Below are positions 28,585-37,155 of a stretch of 64,000 nt of DNA, piece after piece (positions within the stretch are counted from its first letter, which is position 1; each line of letters opens with the position of its first letter). A model generated the notes under the pieces. That model saw only the letters and a list, made by a program, of their open reading frames with translations, searched no databases and had not been told where the DNA came from. A program made the translations under genes and the position numbers. Source of the DNA: Flavobacterium sp. Root901 (GTDB lineage: Bacteria > Bacteroidota > Bacteroidia > Flavobacteriales > Flavobacteriaceae); NCBI RefSeq assembly GCF_001429765.1, contig NZ_LMJB01000005.1, forward strand, positions 957,071 to 1,021,070. Reading direction: 5' to 3'.

Positions 28585-29268
28585 TTAAGAATTAGCCATT
28601 GCCATGCAGACAATACTGATTTTTGCTCCGGGAATTTTTAACAAGGCTCTTGAACAAGCCTCGAGCGTTGCTCCGGTAGTGAGAACATCGTCAACAATCA
28701 AAAAATGTTTGTTGCTGCTTTCTTCTGTGAAAACCGAATCAAAGATGTCTTCTATATTTTCTGATCTTCCTAAAAGATTTTTTTTAGATTGTGTTTTAGA
28801 ATATTTCTTTCGATACAAAATCGAATCATTATAAGGGATTTTTAAACCTTCGGCTAAAGCTTTACCAAAAGTAGTAACCTGATTATAACCACGTTCTCTA
28901 AATTTTCTTGGATGTAAGGGAACCGGAATTACAGCGTCAAAAGGAGTTTTGAGTTTTAGTTCTTTTAAATCTTCAACATACCAGTTTCCTAAAACGGTGC
29001 CAATTTCTTCGTGGCCTTTATATTTGAGATTATGAATAAGTTCCTGCACAATCCCTTTTTTATTGAAATAAACGAAAGCAGAAACATGTTCAGTTTCAAT
29101 TTTGCCATAAAACTTTTTCACGGCCTGATTGTTTGAATCTAAATAATATTGGGTAAGAGGCAATTCATGACGACAATTGGTGCACAAAACGGTTTCATTT
29201 GTCATTAAAACAGAACGGCATCCGGAACAAACTTTAGGAAAAAAGAGATCAATTAAAAATTTATACAT
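28585..29268 (-). CDS. comF: ComF family phosphoribosyltransferase-like protein
   Basis: 227 aa. An N-terminal zinc-binding pair of CxxC motifs (CSGCRSVL...LCTNCRHELP) is followed by a type I phosphoribosyltransferase fold with the PRPP-binding loop IVDDVLTTGATLEAC and the ComF signature PVPLHPRKFRERGYNQ. ComF proteins take part in DNA uptake (late competence) and related DNA handling; the exact biochemistry is not settled. Cytosolic. It lies 66 bases past the protease gene with a hairpin between. Confidence 0.92.
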   Translation of the reverse strand: MYKFLIDLFFPKVCSGCRSVLMTNETVLCTNCRHELPLTQYYLDSNNQAVKKFYGKIETEHVSAFVYFNKKGIVQELIHNLKYKGHEEIGTVLGNWYVEDLKELKLKTPFDAVIPVPLHPRKFRERGYNQVTTFGKALAEGLKIPYNDSILYRKKYSKTQSKKNLLGRSENIEDIFDSVFTEESSNKHFLIVDDVLTTGATLEACSRALLKIPGAKISIVCMAMANS

Positions 29269-29287
29269 TCAGTTTGGAATTATATTA

Positions 29288-29317
29288 AAACCCTAACAGA
29301 TATTTCTGTTAGGGTTT
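29288..29317 (-). terminator. Hairpin after the protease operon
   Basis: Perfect 12-bp stem AAACCCTAACAG / CTGTTAGGGTTT with a 6-base loop, 18 bases past the stop at 29335. The following T run on the minus strand is short, so some read-through into comF is possible. Confidence 0.6.
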
Positions 29318-29334
29318 CTAAATGCTTGGTCTAT

Positions 29335-30402
29335 TTACAATTTGGCTGTACTTGCAAATTCACATCCATAAGTTTCATTTAAGTAATTATCCATAAAATC
29401 GGCTTTTTCTGCAAGTCCAATTAATTTGTCTAATTCCTGCTGTCCGTATTTTTTATTAAAAAGATCTGTATAATGTGTTCTGTATGTTATAAAAATGTTT
29501 TTCTCCCAGGTTCCAAGATTATACGGAAAGTTTTCATTAGATAAAATATACCTCATAATTGGCTCAAGATTTCCTGCCGGAAGTTCGTTGATTGGAGAAT
29601 TTGCGCAAACAAAATTTGTATTGTAAATGTAAATTCTGATTAATGTACTTCCTTGATAAAACTGCCAGTACTCATATCCATCTCGTGCTAAAATCGGGTT
29701 AATGCCTTTTGCAATCATTCCGCTTTCGATTTTTTGAGCCAATGCTGTGATTTCGTTTTCACTAAACAGATTTTTATCTATTTCGACACCGCAATTATCA
29801 CAGTATTCTGTTTCCTCTTCTATACAGCAGCTGCAGCTGTTACAGATCACAGAAAAGCGCTGTGGATTTTCTTTTTTATAAATATTTATGATAGTTAAAA
29901 GGCGGTCAACAGGAACTGTAAAACCAATATTGTCAGCATCTGTAAATTTAGAAGTATTGATTCCAACTATTTCTCCTGCGTTGTTAATTAGCGGTCCTCC
30001 TGAATTTCCCGGATTTATAGGAGCATCTGTCTGAATGTACTTTTTTCCTTGAAAAAGCTGGTCAGGAGCAGAAATGATTCCTTTGGTTTCCGTATACGGT
30101 AAACCATATGGATATCCTAATGCATACACTTCATCTCTTGATTTTAATGTTGAAATATCGGATAAAATTAATTCAGGTAAATTCGAAAAATCCTCATTTA
30201 CTTTTATTATCGCAATGTCTTCAGACTGGCTGATCATTACAACAGTTCCTTCATAACTGTTTTTATCACATGTTTCTACACATACTTTTTTATGACCTTC
30301 AACTACATGATGGTTGGTAATCAATGCATTGATATTAGATAAATAGAATGCAGTTCCAGAACCGGCAGCAGTTCTTATTTTAAATATTGATTGTTGTTTC
30401 AT
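29335..30402 (-). CDS. Cytosolic trypsin-like serine protease with zinc ribbon and YbjN-like C-terminal domain
   Basis: 355 aa with no signal peptide. Residues 1-180 are a compact S1C/DegP-like protease with the full triad: H32 (ITNHHVV), D62 (SEDIAIIKV) and S134 (NPGNSGGPL). No PDZ domain follows. Instead a zinc ribbon with CxxC pairs C187/C190 and C201/C204 (additional C192, C193) leads to a ~150-aa C-terminal domain (QKIESGMIAKGINPILARDG, LPAGNLEPIMRYILSNENFP) resembling YbjN / type III secretion chaperone-like folds, a weak similarity judged by pattern only. It lies 33 bases downstream of the 412-aa gene, which seems to carry a similar domain, so the two form an operon. An intact protease retained in the cytosol suggests regulated intracellular cleavage; target unknown. 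Confidence 0.8.
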   Translation of the reverse strand: MKQQSIFKIRTAAGSGTAFYLSNINALITNHHVVEGHKKVCVETCDKNSYEGTVVMISQSEDIAIIKVNEDFSNLPELILSDISTLKSRDEVYALGYPYGLPYTETKGIISAPDQLFQGKKYIQTDAPINPGNSGGPLINNAGEIVGINTSKFTDADNIGFTVPVDRLLTIINIYKKENPQRFSVICNSCSCCIEEETEYCDNCGVEIDKNLFSENEITALAQKIESGMIAKGINPILARDGYEYWQFYQGSTLIRIYIYNTNFVCANSPINELPAGNLEPIMRYILSNENFPYNLGTWEKNIFITYRTHYTDLFNKKYGQQELDKLIGLAEKADFMDNYLNETYGCEFASTAKL

Positions 30403-30435
30403 TTTAATTAAGCTTTGATGTAATTCTGTTATTCT

Positions 30436-31674
30436 TTATTTGCCAAATCCTGATAGAAATCCAGAAAGTATATTTTTATATTGTTTCATATAGTCATGAA
30501 TGCTTTCTCCAGCATCATCTGCTTGTTTGTTAGTATGATTTGTGTTTTTATACACAAAATCTTTTCCCGTATTTTGATAAAAGAAATCAAGAACTTCAAT
30601 TAGAATTTCAGCAGCTTCCTGCCAGTCTTTTTGGGCAGCTTCCTTAAGCCCGTATAAAATTACCTTTTCATCACGGCTTTCAATATTAAAATAAGACAAA
30701 GCATAGTATAAAGCATAATAGCTGTTAAAAGCAGACTCGATATAATTCTCCACACTATAAGCTTCTTCCGAATTTCCAAGATAATCTTCGACCCAGTTTT
30801 CAAGCTGCGTTCTGTTTGTATTTCGTTTGTTTGAGATTAGGTTGAAAGTGATATTACAGTAATCACTAAAATCTGCCATATCAATTTCTTCCACAAATTT
30901 GAAAAACACTTTTCCGGCTTTCAATTTGTCAATCATATTGATGTTTCGGTCATACAGCGTATCGATTGTTTCATCCATTTTGTTTAAAAGAATGCCTGTC
31001 GGGTTGCAGTACAAACGAATTTGGCTTATTCCGATAAAAATGCTGTCAATCGCATTATTCAGATTTCTTTTTGTTTCAAAATGTTGGATGTTTTCTACTC
31101 TTTCTGATGCAATTTCTTTACATACTTTTAAGTATTCTGCCAATTTATCGCTTTCATAATTGGTAACCATTGGTTCAACCATTCGTTCAGCATTAAATTT
31201 TGTAACAAATTCATCGTCATACTTGTCGGCATTGAAAGTAACATTTTGCAAAATGTCATATATTTTCCAAGGGTTGCATAACTCTAAAGGCATATCATAC
31301 ACAAACTTCATTTCGTTATCCAAAAGTTTGATGTTAGGCAGTGTCATGTAAGAAAAATTAATTTCACTGCATTTTCTTAAAATAGGAATAAATTTAGCTT
31401 CAGGTAGTTTAATAAACGGAGCTTCTATAAAAAGATGGTTGTTTTCGACTTTTAAGATTATAATTGAAGATCCGTGAGGAATTGTAAAAATCGTTTTTTC
31501 GGGATTTGAATAATGTTCGTAAATATTTGGATCCAGATAGTTTAGAAAATCTACTAATGATTGTTGATAGTTTTCTTTTTCATAGTTATCTACACAAGAA
31601 TTCCATGCAGAAATATTAAGCTCCTTATATAAACTTGAGTTTATAGGAGAATAATAAGAAATGCTTTTTTTCAT
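30436..31674 (-). CDS. Uncharacterised partner of the cytosolic protease, YbjN-like N-terminal domain
   Basis: 412 aa from the ATG at 31674. A GTG 12 codons upstream is excluded because a perfect -7 box overlaps it. No signal peptide or membrane helix. Residues ~20-160 (SIIILKVENNHLFIEAPFIK, LPNIKLLDNEMKFVYDMPLE) have the alternating pattern of YbjN/T3SS-chaperone-like domains, similar in outline to the C-terminus of the neighbouring protease. Residues ~170-390 are predicted all-helical and acidic, with no motif I know. First gene of a two-gene operon with the protease. It may act as substrate, inhibitor or adaptor of that protease; this is inference from linkage and the shared domain type. 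Confidence 0.65.
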   Translation of the reverse strand: MKKSISYYSPINSSLYKELNISAWNSCVDNYEKENYQQSLVDFLNYLDPNIYEHYSNPEKTIFTIPHGSSIIILKVENNHLFIEAPFIKLPEAKFIPILRKCSEINFSYMTLPNIKLLDNEMKFVYDMPLELCNPWKIYDILQNVTFNADKYDDEFVTKFNAERMVEPMVTNYESDKLAEYLKVCKEIASERVENIQHFETKRNLNNAIDSIFIGISQIRLYCNPTGILLNKMDETIDTLYDRNINMIDKLKAGKVFFKFVEEIDMADFSDYCNITFNLISNKRNTNRTQLENWVEDYLGNSEEAYSVENYIESAFNSYYALYYALSYFNIESRDEKVILYGLKEAAQKDWQEAAEILIEVLDFFYQNTGKDFVYKNTNHTNKQADDAGESIHDYMKQYKNILSGFLSGFGK

Positions 31675-31697
31675 AAGAATAATATTATTTTTTAGTG

Positions 31698-31705
31698 CAA
31701 AAATA
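31698..31705 (-). promoter_or_regulatory. -7 box TATTTTTG for the protease operon
   Basis: Perfect TAnnTTTG on the minus strand, 23 bases before the ATG at 31674. No -33 TTG is visible. Confidence 0.6.
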
Positions 31706-31886
31706 ATCACTTTTTTCTTATAAAAAAGCTATTTAATAATTTTAACTTATTGCTAAATAAGATTTTAAGATTTTCAAAAAAACAGAATGCTGAATAAAGC
31801 TTTTTCAATAATATATTTATTTCTAATGAATTAAAATTTAAAGAAGTAAAAGTTTAATTAAATACAAAAATTTAATACACTTTTTA

Positions 31887-31894
31887 TATTTTTG
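31887..31894 (+). promoter_or_regulatory. -7 box TATTTTTG for glyQS
   Basis: Perfect TAnnTTTG ending 7 bases before the ATG at 31902. Transcription would start at or within a few bases of the start codon, so the mRNA may be nearly leaderless. Confidence 0.6.
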
Positions 31895-31901
31895 CATCAC
31901 T

Positions 31902-33440
31902 ATGGCAAAACAAGAAGATATATTTAAGAATGTGGTTTCGCACGCAAAAGAGTACGGATTTATTTTTCCGTCAAGCGAAGTTTACGATGGTTTAAGTGCA
32001 GTTTATGATTATGCACAAAACGGTGTCGAATTAAAAAAGAATATCCGCGAATACTGGTGGAAATCAATGGTTCAGATGAATGAAAATATTGTCGGCCTTG
32101 ACGCTGCAATATTGATGCATCCAACAACCTGGAAAGCTTCTGGCCACGTTGATGCTTTTAACGACCCATTAATTGATAATAAAGATTCGAAAAAAAGATA
32201 TAGAGCAGATACTTTAGTTGAAGATTATGCTGAAAAGTTAAATCAAAAGGCAGAAAAAGAAATCGAAAAAGCAAAGGCTCGTTTTGGTGATGCATTCAAT
32301 AGAGAAGAATTTGTTACTACAAACGCTCGTGTTGTTGAATATCTTTCAAAAAAAGAAGAAATTTTAGCAAGACTTGCAAAAGGAATGACAGATGATCTTC
32401 AGGATGTAAAAGCCTTAATTGAAGAATTAGGAATTGCTGATCCTGAAACTGGTTCTAAAAACTGGACAGATGTTAAGCAGTTCAACCTAATGTTCGGAAC
32501 AAAACTGGGAGCTTCTGCAGAATCTGCTATGGATTTATATTTACGTCCGGAAACAGCGCAGGGTATCTTTGTAAACTTCTTAAACGTTCAGAAATCTGGT
32601 CGTATGAAAGTTCCTTTTGGAATTGCTCAAACGGGTAAAGCGTTCAGAAACGAAATTGTTGCGAGACAATTTATTTTCCGTATGCGTGAATTCGAACAAA
32701 TGGAAATGCAGTTTTTTGTGCGTCCTGGAGAAGAAATGAAATGGTACCACCACTGGAAAGAGACACGTTTGAAATGGCACTTGTCTTTAGGATTAGGAAA
32801 AGAAAACTACCGTTTTCACGATCACGAAAAATTAGCACACTACGCAAATGCAGCTGCAGATATTGAGTTTAATTTCCCTTTTGGTTTCAAAGAATTAGAA
32901 GGAATTCACTCTCGTACAGACTTCGATTTAAAAGCTCACGAAGAGTATTCAGGAAGAAAATTACAATATTTTGATCCTGAACTAAATGAAAACTATGTGC
33001 CATACGTAGTCGAAACTTCTGTTGGTTTGGATCGTATGTTTTTAGCTGTTTTTGCAACATCGCTGCAGGAAGAAACTTTAGAAGATGGTTCTGAAAGAAC
33101 AGTTCTAAAATTACCGGCAGTTTTAGCACCAACAAAAGCAGCAGTTTTACCATTAATTAAAAGAGACGGTTTACCGGAAATTTCAAGAAAAATCATTGAA
33201 GATTTAAAATGGGATTTCAATGTGGCGTATGATGAAAAAGATGCTGTTGGTCGCCGTTACAGAAGACAAGATGCTCTTGGAACTCCATTTTGTATTACAG
33301 TAGATCATCAAACGCTTGAAGACGAAACGGTAACCATTCGTCATAGAGATACAATGAAACAAGATCGTGTAAAAATAGCTGAATTAAGAGGTATTATTGA
33401 AAACGAAGTTTCGATGAAAAACTGGCTTATGAAAATGTAA
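31902..33440 (+). CDS. glyQS: Glycine--tRNA ligase (single-chain, alpha2 type)
   Basis: 512 aa class II aminoacyl-tRNA synthetase that charges tRNA-Gly in the cytosol. Family features include EYWWKSMVQMNENIVGLDAA, LRPETAQGIFVNFLN (motif near class II motif 1/2), MKVPFGIAQTGKAFRNEI and FRMREFEQMEMQFFV (motif 2), SVGLDRMFLA (motif 3) and a C-terminal anticodon-binding domain (VLPLIKRDGLPEISRKI, DEKDAVGRRYRRQDALGTPF). Length is typical of the homodimeric type. Stand-alone gene with its own promoter and terminator. Confidence 0.97.
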   Translation: MAKQEDIFKNVVSHAKEYGFIFPSSEVYDGLSAVYDYAQNGVELKKNIREYWWKSMVQMNENIVGLDAAILMHPTTWKASGHVDAFNDPLIDNKDSKKRYRADTLVEDYAEKLNQKAEKEIEKAKARFGDAFNREEFVTTNARVVEYLSKKEEILARLAKGMTDDLQDVKALIEELGIADPETGSKNWTDVKQFNLMFGTKLGASAESAMDLYLRPETAQGIFVNFLNVQKSGRMKVPFGIAQTGKAFRNEIVARQFIFRMREFEQMEMQFFVRPGEEMKWYHHWKETRLKWHLSLGLGKENYRFHDHEKLAHYANAAADIEFNFPFGFKELEGIHSRTDFDLKAHEEYSGRKLQYFDPELNENYVPYVVETSVGLDRMFLAVFATSLQEETLEDGSERTVLKLPAVLAPTKAAVLPLIKRDGLPEISRKIIEDLKWDFNVAYDEKDAVGRRYRRQDALGTPFCITVDHQTLEDETVTIRHRDTMKQDRVKIAELRGIIENEVSMKNWLMKM

Positions 33441-33460
33441 TTTTTAAATTCACATCATAT

Positions 33461-33496
33461 AAATCCCAAATTCTTATAGAGTTTGGGATTTTTTTA
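33461..33496 (+). terminator. Rho-independent terminator of glyQS
   Basis: Stem AAATCCCAAA / TTTGGGATTT with an 11-base loop and a T run, 20 bases after the stop. Confidence 0.9.
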
Positions 33497-33648
33497 ATTT
33501 AAAATTTAATGTATTTTGTCGAATATTTGGGCATTTTATCCAGATGTGTTAACATTTAGCCGGAAACTATTAACAATGAAATGATTGGATAATTGAAATC
33601 CGTAATTTTAAGTGGGATTTTGAATTAAAAAAGTAAATTTAAAATACG

Positions 33649-33723
33649 ATGAAGCGGTTAATATCGCGAAATCCTGAAATCAATAAAAGAGAAATTGAAA
33701 AAATATTCGTACATCATTGTTGA
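33649..33723 (+). CDS. Possible 24-codon leader ORF overlapping the LytTR gene start
   Basis: ATG AAG CGG TTA ATA ... TGT TGA encodes MKRLISRNPEINKREIEKIF followed by VHHC. It overlaps the TTG start of the next gene by 29 bases in another frame. If translated, it could tune or couple initiation of the regulator. There is no independent proof that it is made. Confidence 0.25.
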   Translation: MKRLISRNPEINKREIEKIFVHHC

Positions 33724-34552
33724 TAACGACGCAGAAAGTATTTTGAAAACCAGAATCGCAGCTGAAGGTTTTTCGGAATTAGCTTTTATCGCTTCTGCTG
33801 CGAATTATACTCAGGGACTTCATTTGGTATTAGAACACCGTCCTTCTTTTGTTTTTTTAGAAATAGATCCACAGGATTCAGCAAGTAATTTATCTCTTTC
33901 ATTTATTGGCGAATTATACCGCTATTTATCTGTTCTCCCAAAAATCATTATAACCACTACAAAAAAGGAATTGGCTTTTGAAGCTATTCAATACAGCGTT
34001 TTGGATTATATTATAAAGCCTTTAACGCATATCGATTTACAAAAAACTCTTTTAAAGTTCGAAAAATCATTATTAGAACCAAAAGAGAAACGATGCAGTG
34101 AAACAAATTTAGACCCAGTTAATATTCCCGAAATTACCTTTTTAAGGGAAGAAAATGTTCCGGTAATCATTACAGATCAAAAAATACAGCCTCAGGCTCC
34201 AAAACCACTTACAATTTGTATTAAATCTTATGGTGACCATCGTTACATAAATGCAGATGATATCTGCTATTTTCAGGCTGATAACAATTCTACAGATATC
34301 TTTTTGAACAATGGTGATATGATCACAGCATTTAAAACGCTGAAACATTTTGAACAGGTTTTAAATTATCCTTTTGTTCGAATTCACAACAGTTATATTA
34401 TCAATAGAAACTACATTGCGAGAATTCATAACGGAAACTCAGTTTGTTACATAAAAAACTCCACGAAAAAGATTCCTTTTTCAAAAACCTACAAATCAAA
34501 CGTTGATTTTATCATCTCTGATTTTTCTGCAGGAAATTATTTAGAAGTCTAG
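33695..34552 (+). CDS. LytTR-family transcriptional regulator with degenerate receiver
   Basis: 285 aa. Residues 1-120 have a CheY-like receiver fold (KYSYIIVDNDAES; IIITTTK; DYIIKPL with K108), but the phospho-acceptor Asp is replaced by Glu at E56 (FVFLEIDPQ), and the acidic pocket reads D10-N11-D12. Residues ~165-285 are a LytTR DNA-binding domain (YINADDICYFQADNNSTDIF, FVRIHNSYIINRNYIARIHN). It starts with TTG at 33695: the frame is closed by TAA at 33659 and contains no ATG before. No histidine kinase is adjacent on the same transcript; the kinase at 35.1 kb has its own partner. Likely phosphorylation-independent control of unknown targets. Confidence 0.85.
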   Translation: MKKYSYIIVDNDAESILKTRIAAEGFSELAFIASAANYTQGLHLVLEHRPSFVFLEIDPQDSASNLSLSFIGELYRYLSVLPKIIITTTKKELAFEAIQYSVLDYIIKPLTHIDLQKTLLKFEKSLLEPKEKRCSETNLDPVNIPEITFLREENVPVIITDQKIQPQAPKPLTICIKSYGDHRYINADDICYFQADNNSTDIFLNNGDMITAFKTLKHFEQVLNYPFVRIHNSYIINRNYIARIHNGNSVCYIKNSTKKIPFSKTYKSNVDFIISDFSAGNYLEV

Positions 34553-34728
34553 TAATTAGGCTTTTACATAGATTTGATGCCCATTGACTATCAATTGGGT
34601 ATGTTTTACCACGAAGCTATTTTTTTATATAGATTTTTTGGATTACGGTAGTAGTTTTACACCCAGATTAGCAGACCAAAGCAATCGAAAACCCCAAATA
34701 AAAAAATCTAAATTAAACACATTAAGTT

Positions 34729-35004
34729 ATGAAAAAGACAGCTTTAACAATCGGATTATTTTCTTTAGTAGTAGTAGCAACTTCATTTGCAAACCACGAA
34801 AATGGTAAATCAAACTCAAAAGGAATAGTAACAGAGCTTGGAATTGATGGAGGACAAAAAACTGGTACTGATAGAAAACAAGATGTTATACAGTCGATCG
34901 ATGGAGGACAAAAAACAGGTACAGACAGAAAACAAGATTATACAAATGCAGGAGGATTTGGATCTGATTCTCAATTTACTACATCAACCCGTAAAATGGA
35001 TTAA
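34729..35004 (+). CDS. Small secreted protein with duplicated IDGGQKTGTDRKQD motif
   Basis: 91 aa. Signal peptide MKKTALTIGLFSLVVVATSFA, then a hydrophilic mature part of ~70 residues. A 14-residue unit IDGGQKTGTDRKQD occurs twice, at residues 39-52 and 57-70 (DNA 34843-34884 and 34897-34938, 54-bp period). No Cys, no lipobox, no known domain. It lies between a LytTR regulator and a TPR histidine kinase and is closed by its own strong terminator. Likely periplasmic or secreted; function unknown. It could be a signal or ligand for the neighbouring sensor, but only proximity suggests this. Confidence 0.75.
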   Translation: MKKTALTIGLFSLVVVATSFANHENGKSNSKGIVTELGIDGGQKTGTDRKQDVIQSIDGGQKTGTDRKQDYTNAGGFGSDSQFTTSTRKMD

Positions 35005-35025
35005 TTAAAAAGTAAAAATATAAGA

Positions 35026-35056
35026 AAAGGCTATCAATTGTTGATAGCCTTTTTTT
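35026..35056 (+). terminator. Terminator after the small repeat protein
   Basis: Stem AAGGCTATCAA / TTGATAGCCTT with a tiny loop, followed by seven T. It ends 3 bases before the ATG of the histidine kinase, so kinase transcription must start in or read through it. Confidence 0.85.
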
Positions 35057-35058
35057 GT

Positions 35059-37155
35059 ATGCATACTTTTCCTATTTTTGATGAAAATCAGAATATATTG
35101 AAAAAATACAGCCAAATATTATTGCTTTTACTCTTAATTTTATTTGGTTGTACCAAGAAAAGCAGCTTTTATGAAAATGTAAATTCTTCAAAAGATAGCC
35201 TGCCGGTTTATTTATCGCTGGCCAATGATATTAACCTGCCGTATAAATTTAAACAGCAGTATAATGAAAAAGCTTTATCTATTATTTTAAATGAAAAAGA
35301 TGATTCCTTAAATAAAGTAAATTTATTTAAAGTTGCCAACAGATACTATAATATGAATGACTTAAAATCATATGGACGTATCTCTAAATTAATCATATCA
35401 AGATCACAAAGCAGCAATGATTCGGTCAATTTAGCAAAAGCATACACTTATCTTGGAGATTATTACAGCAGTCAGTCTATTTCAGACAGCGCTTTTTTAG
35501 TTTACTTTAAAGCAGAAAAACTGTATAAACAAATTAACGATAAAACAAATTTGGCTAAAACATATTTAAGTAAGGCCGATCTTCAGTTTAAGGAAAGTGA
35601 TTTGTTTGAAAGTGAAATTACAATTTTTAAAACGCTTAAAATACTTAAAGATCAGGAAAATGTGAGCGATCTGCTGTACCATTGTTATAATTTGTTAGGC
35701 ATATTATACAATGAGCGTGAAGAATACAATAAGGCTTTGGAGTTTCATAATAAAGCACTAAATATTCTGAAAGACAAGTCAATTCCGTCAGACCTTCAGC
35801 TTAAAGCAACTTCCTTTAATAATATTGGTTTTGTTTATTTGAGCATGAAAGATTATAAAAAATCAAAAATAAATTTTAATGAAGGTCTCAAACAAAAAAA
35901 CTTATTTCAGGAAAGCACGTCATTGTACGCAATGCTGCTGGATAATCTGGCGTACTCAAAATTTAAATTAAATGAGTTTAAAGATATTCCGGAACAGTTT
36001 TACAGGTCTTTAAAAATTAGGGACAGTTTGAATTTGACGTCGGGAATCATTTTAAATAAAATACATTTATCTGAATTTTATGCGGTTAAAAACGATACTT
36101 TTCGGGCCATTCAATTTTCTAAGCAGGCTTTGAATCTTTCTAAAAAATCCAATAAATTAAGAAATACACTGGAAGCCCTGAAACAATTGGCAACTGTTGA
36201 TCCTAAAAATGCTTCTAAATATTCTAAAGAATATATTTTGCTAAATGATAAAATGTTAAAGTCAGAACGCAAAATGGGCGAAAAATTCTCCCGCATAGAA
36301 TATGAAACCAATGAAATAAAAGATCAAAACTCGAATTTGCAGGAGAAAAACAAAACGCTTGTTTATGTTTTCAGTATTTGTACATTGTTAGGTTTGTTTT
36401 TCTATGTTTATAAAACGCAGCAGGCTAAAAACCGGGAATTAATTTTTAAGCAGCAGCAGCAGATTGCAAATGAAGATATTTATAATTTGATGATTTCGCA
36501 GCAAAATGAAATTGAATCAACCCGAATTAAAGAAAAGAAAAAAGTTGCGCAGGAATTACACGACGGCGTTTTAGGACGAATGTTTGGAATCAGGATAAGT
36601 CTGGATAGTCTGGATAAAATGGATGAAGAACAAGCCGCAGCAAAGCGCAAAAAATATCTTGCTGAATTAAAACATATTGAAGAGGATATTCGCGAAATTT
36701 CCCACGACTTAAATAGAGAAAAATCAGAATTAATAAATAACTTTGTCGTAATTTTAAAAAAACTATTTGATAATCAGAGAAATACGTATCCGGCAAAGCT
36801 GATTACTTCTTTTGATTCTCATATAAAATGGGAGCTTGTAAACAATGTGGTCAAAATTAATTTGTACCGAATTGTTCAGGAAGCCCTTCAAAATTGCAAT
36901 AAATACGCAAAGGCAAGTACAATTAAGGTGGAGTTTAAAAGTGAAATCGACCATTTGGTTTTGTCTGTCTTTGATGACGGAATTGGATTTAATCCCAAAC
37001 GAACAAAAAACGGAATTGGACTGCATAATATTGAATACCGAGCTGCAGAATGTAAAGGCACCGTTGCTATAAAATCTGCTAAAGGAGAAGGAACACTTCT
37101 GGTTGTTAAAGTTCCGATTGATCAAAAAATAAATCTGCAAACAAATGACACTTAA
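35059..37155 (+). CDS. TPR-containing sensor histidine kinase (NarL/LuxR-type partner)
   Basis: 698 aa from the ATG at 35059. An upstream in-frame TTG at 35038 lies inside the terminator stem and is rejected. A hydrophobic segment ending in LLLILFGC suggests a lipoprotein-like leader. Residues ~80-400 are TPR-like helical repeats (ALEFHNKALNILKD, SFNNIGFVYLSMKDYKKSK). A transmembrane helix (LVYVFSICTLLGLFFYVYKT) follows at ~440. The cytosolic kinase has a HisKA_3-type phospho-acceptor (KKVAQELHDGVLGRMFGI) and a HATPase_c domain (RIVQEALQNCNKYAKAS, DDGIGF, GIGLHNIEYRAA). Its 3' end overlaps the response-regulator start by 11 bases. The stimulus is unknown. Confidence 0.9.
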   Translation: MHTFPIFDENQNILKKYSQILLLLLLILFGCTKKSSFYENVNSSKDSLPVYLSLANDINLPYKFKQQYNEKALSIILNEKDDSLNKVNLFKVANRYYNMNDLKSYGRISKLIISRSQSSNDSVNLAKAYTYLGDYYSSQSISDSAFLVYFKAEKLYKQINDKTNLAKTYLSKADLQFKESDLFESEITIFKTLKILKDQENVSDLLYHCYNLLGILYNEREEYNKALEFHNKALNILKDKSIPSDLQLKATSFNNIGFVYLSMKDYKKSKINFNEGLKQKNLFQESTSLYAMLLDNLAYSKFKLNEFKDIPEQFYRSLKIRDSLNLTSGIILNKIHLSEFYAVKNDTFRAIQFSKQALNLSKKSNKLRNTLEALKQLATVDPKNASKYSKEYILLNDKMLKSERKMGEKFSRIEYETNEIKDQNSNLQEKNKTLVYVFSICTLLGLFFYVYKTQQAKNRELIFKQQQQIANEDIYNLMISQQNEIESTRIKEKKKVAQELHDGVLGRMFGIRISLDSLDKMDEEQAAAKRKKYLAELKHIEEDIREISHDLNREKSELINNFVVILKKLFDNQRNTYPAKLITSFDSHIKWELVNNVVKINLYRIVQEALQNCNKYAKASTIKVEFKSEIDHLVLSVFDDGIGFNPKRTKNGIGLHNIEYRAAECKGTVAIKSAKGEGTLLVVKVPIDQKINLQTNDT

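Noticed and set aside
35038..35058. Upstream TTG start for the TPR histidine kinase
   Set aside because: It falls inside the terminator stem of the preceding gene; ATG at 35059 is the better start.
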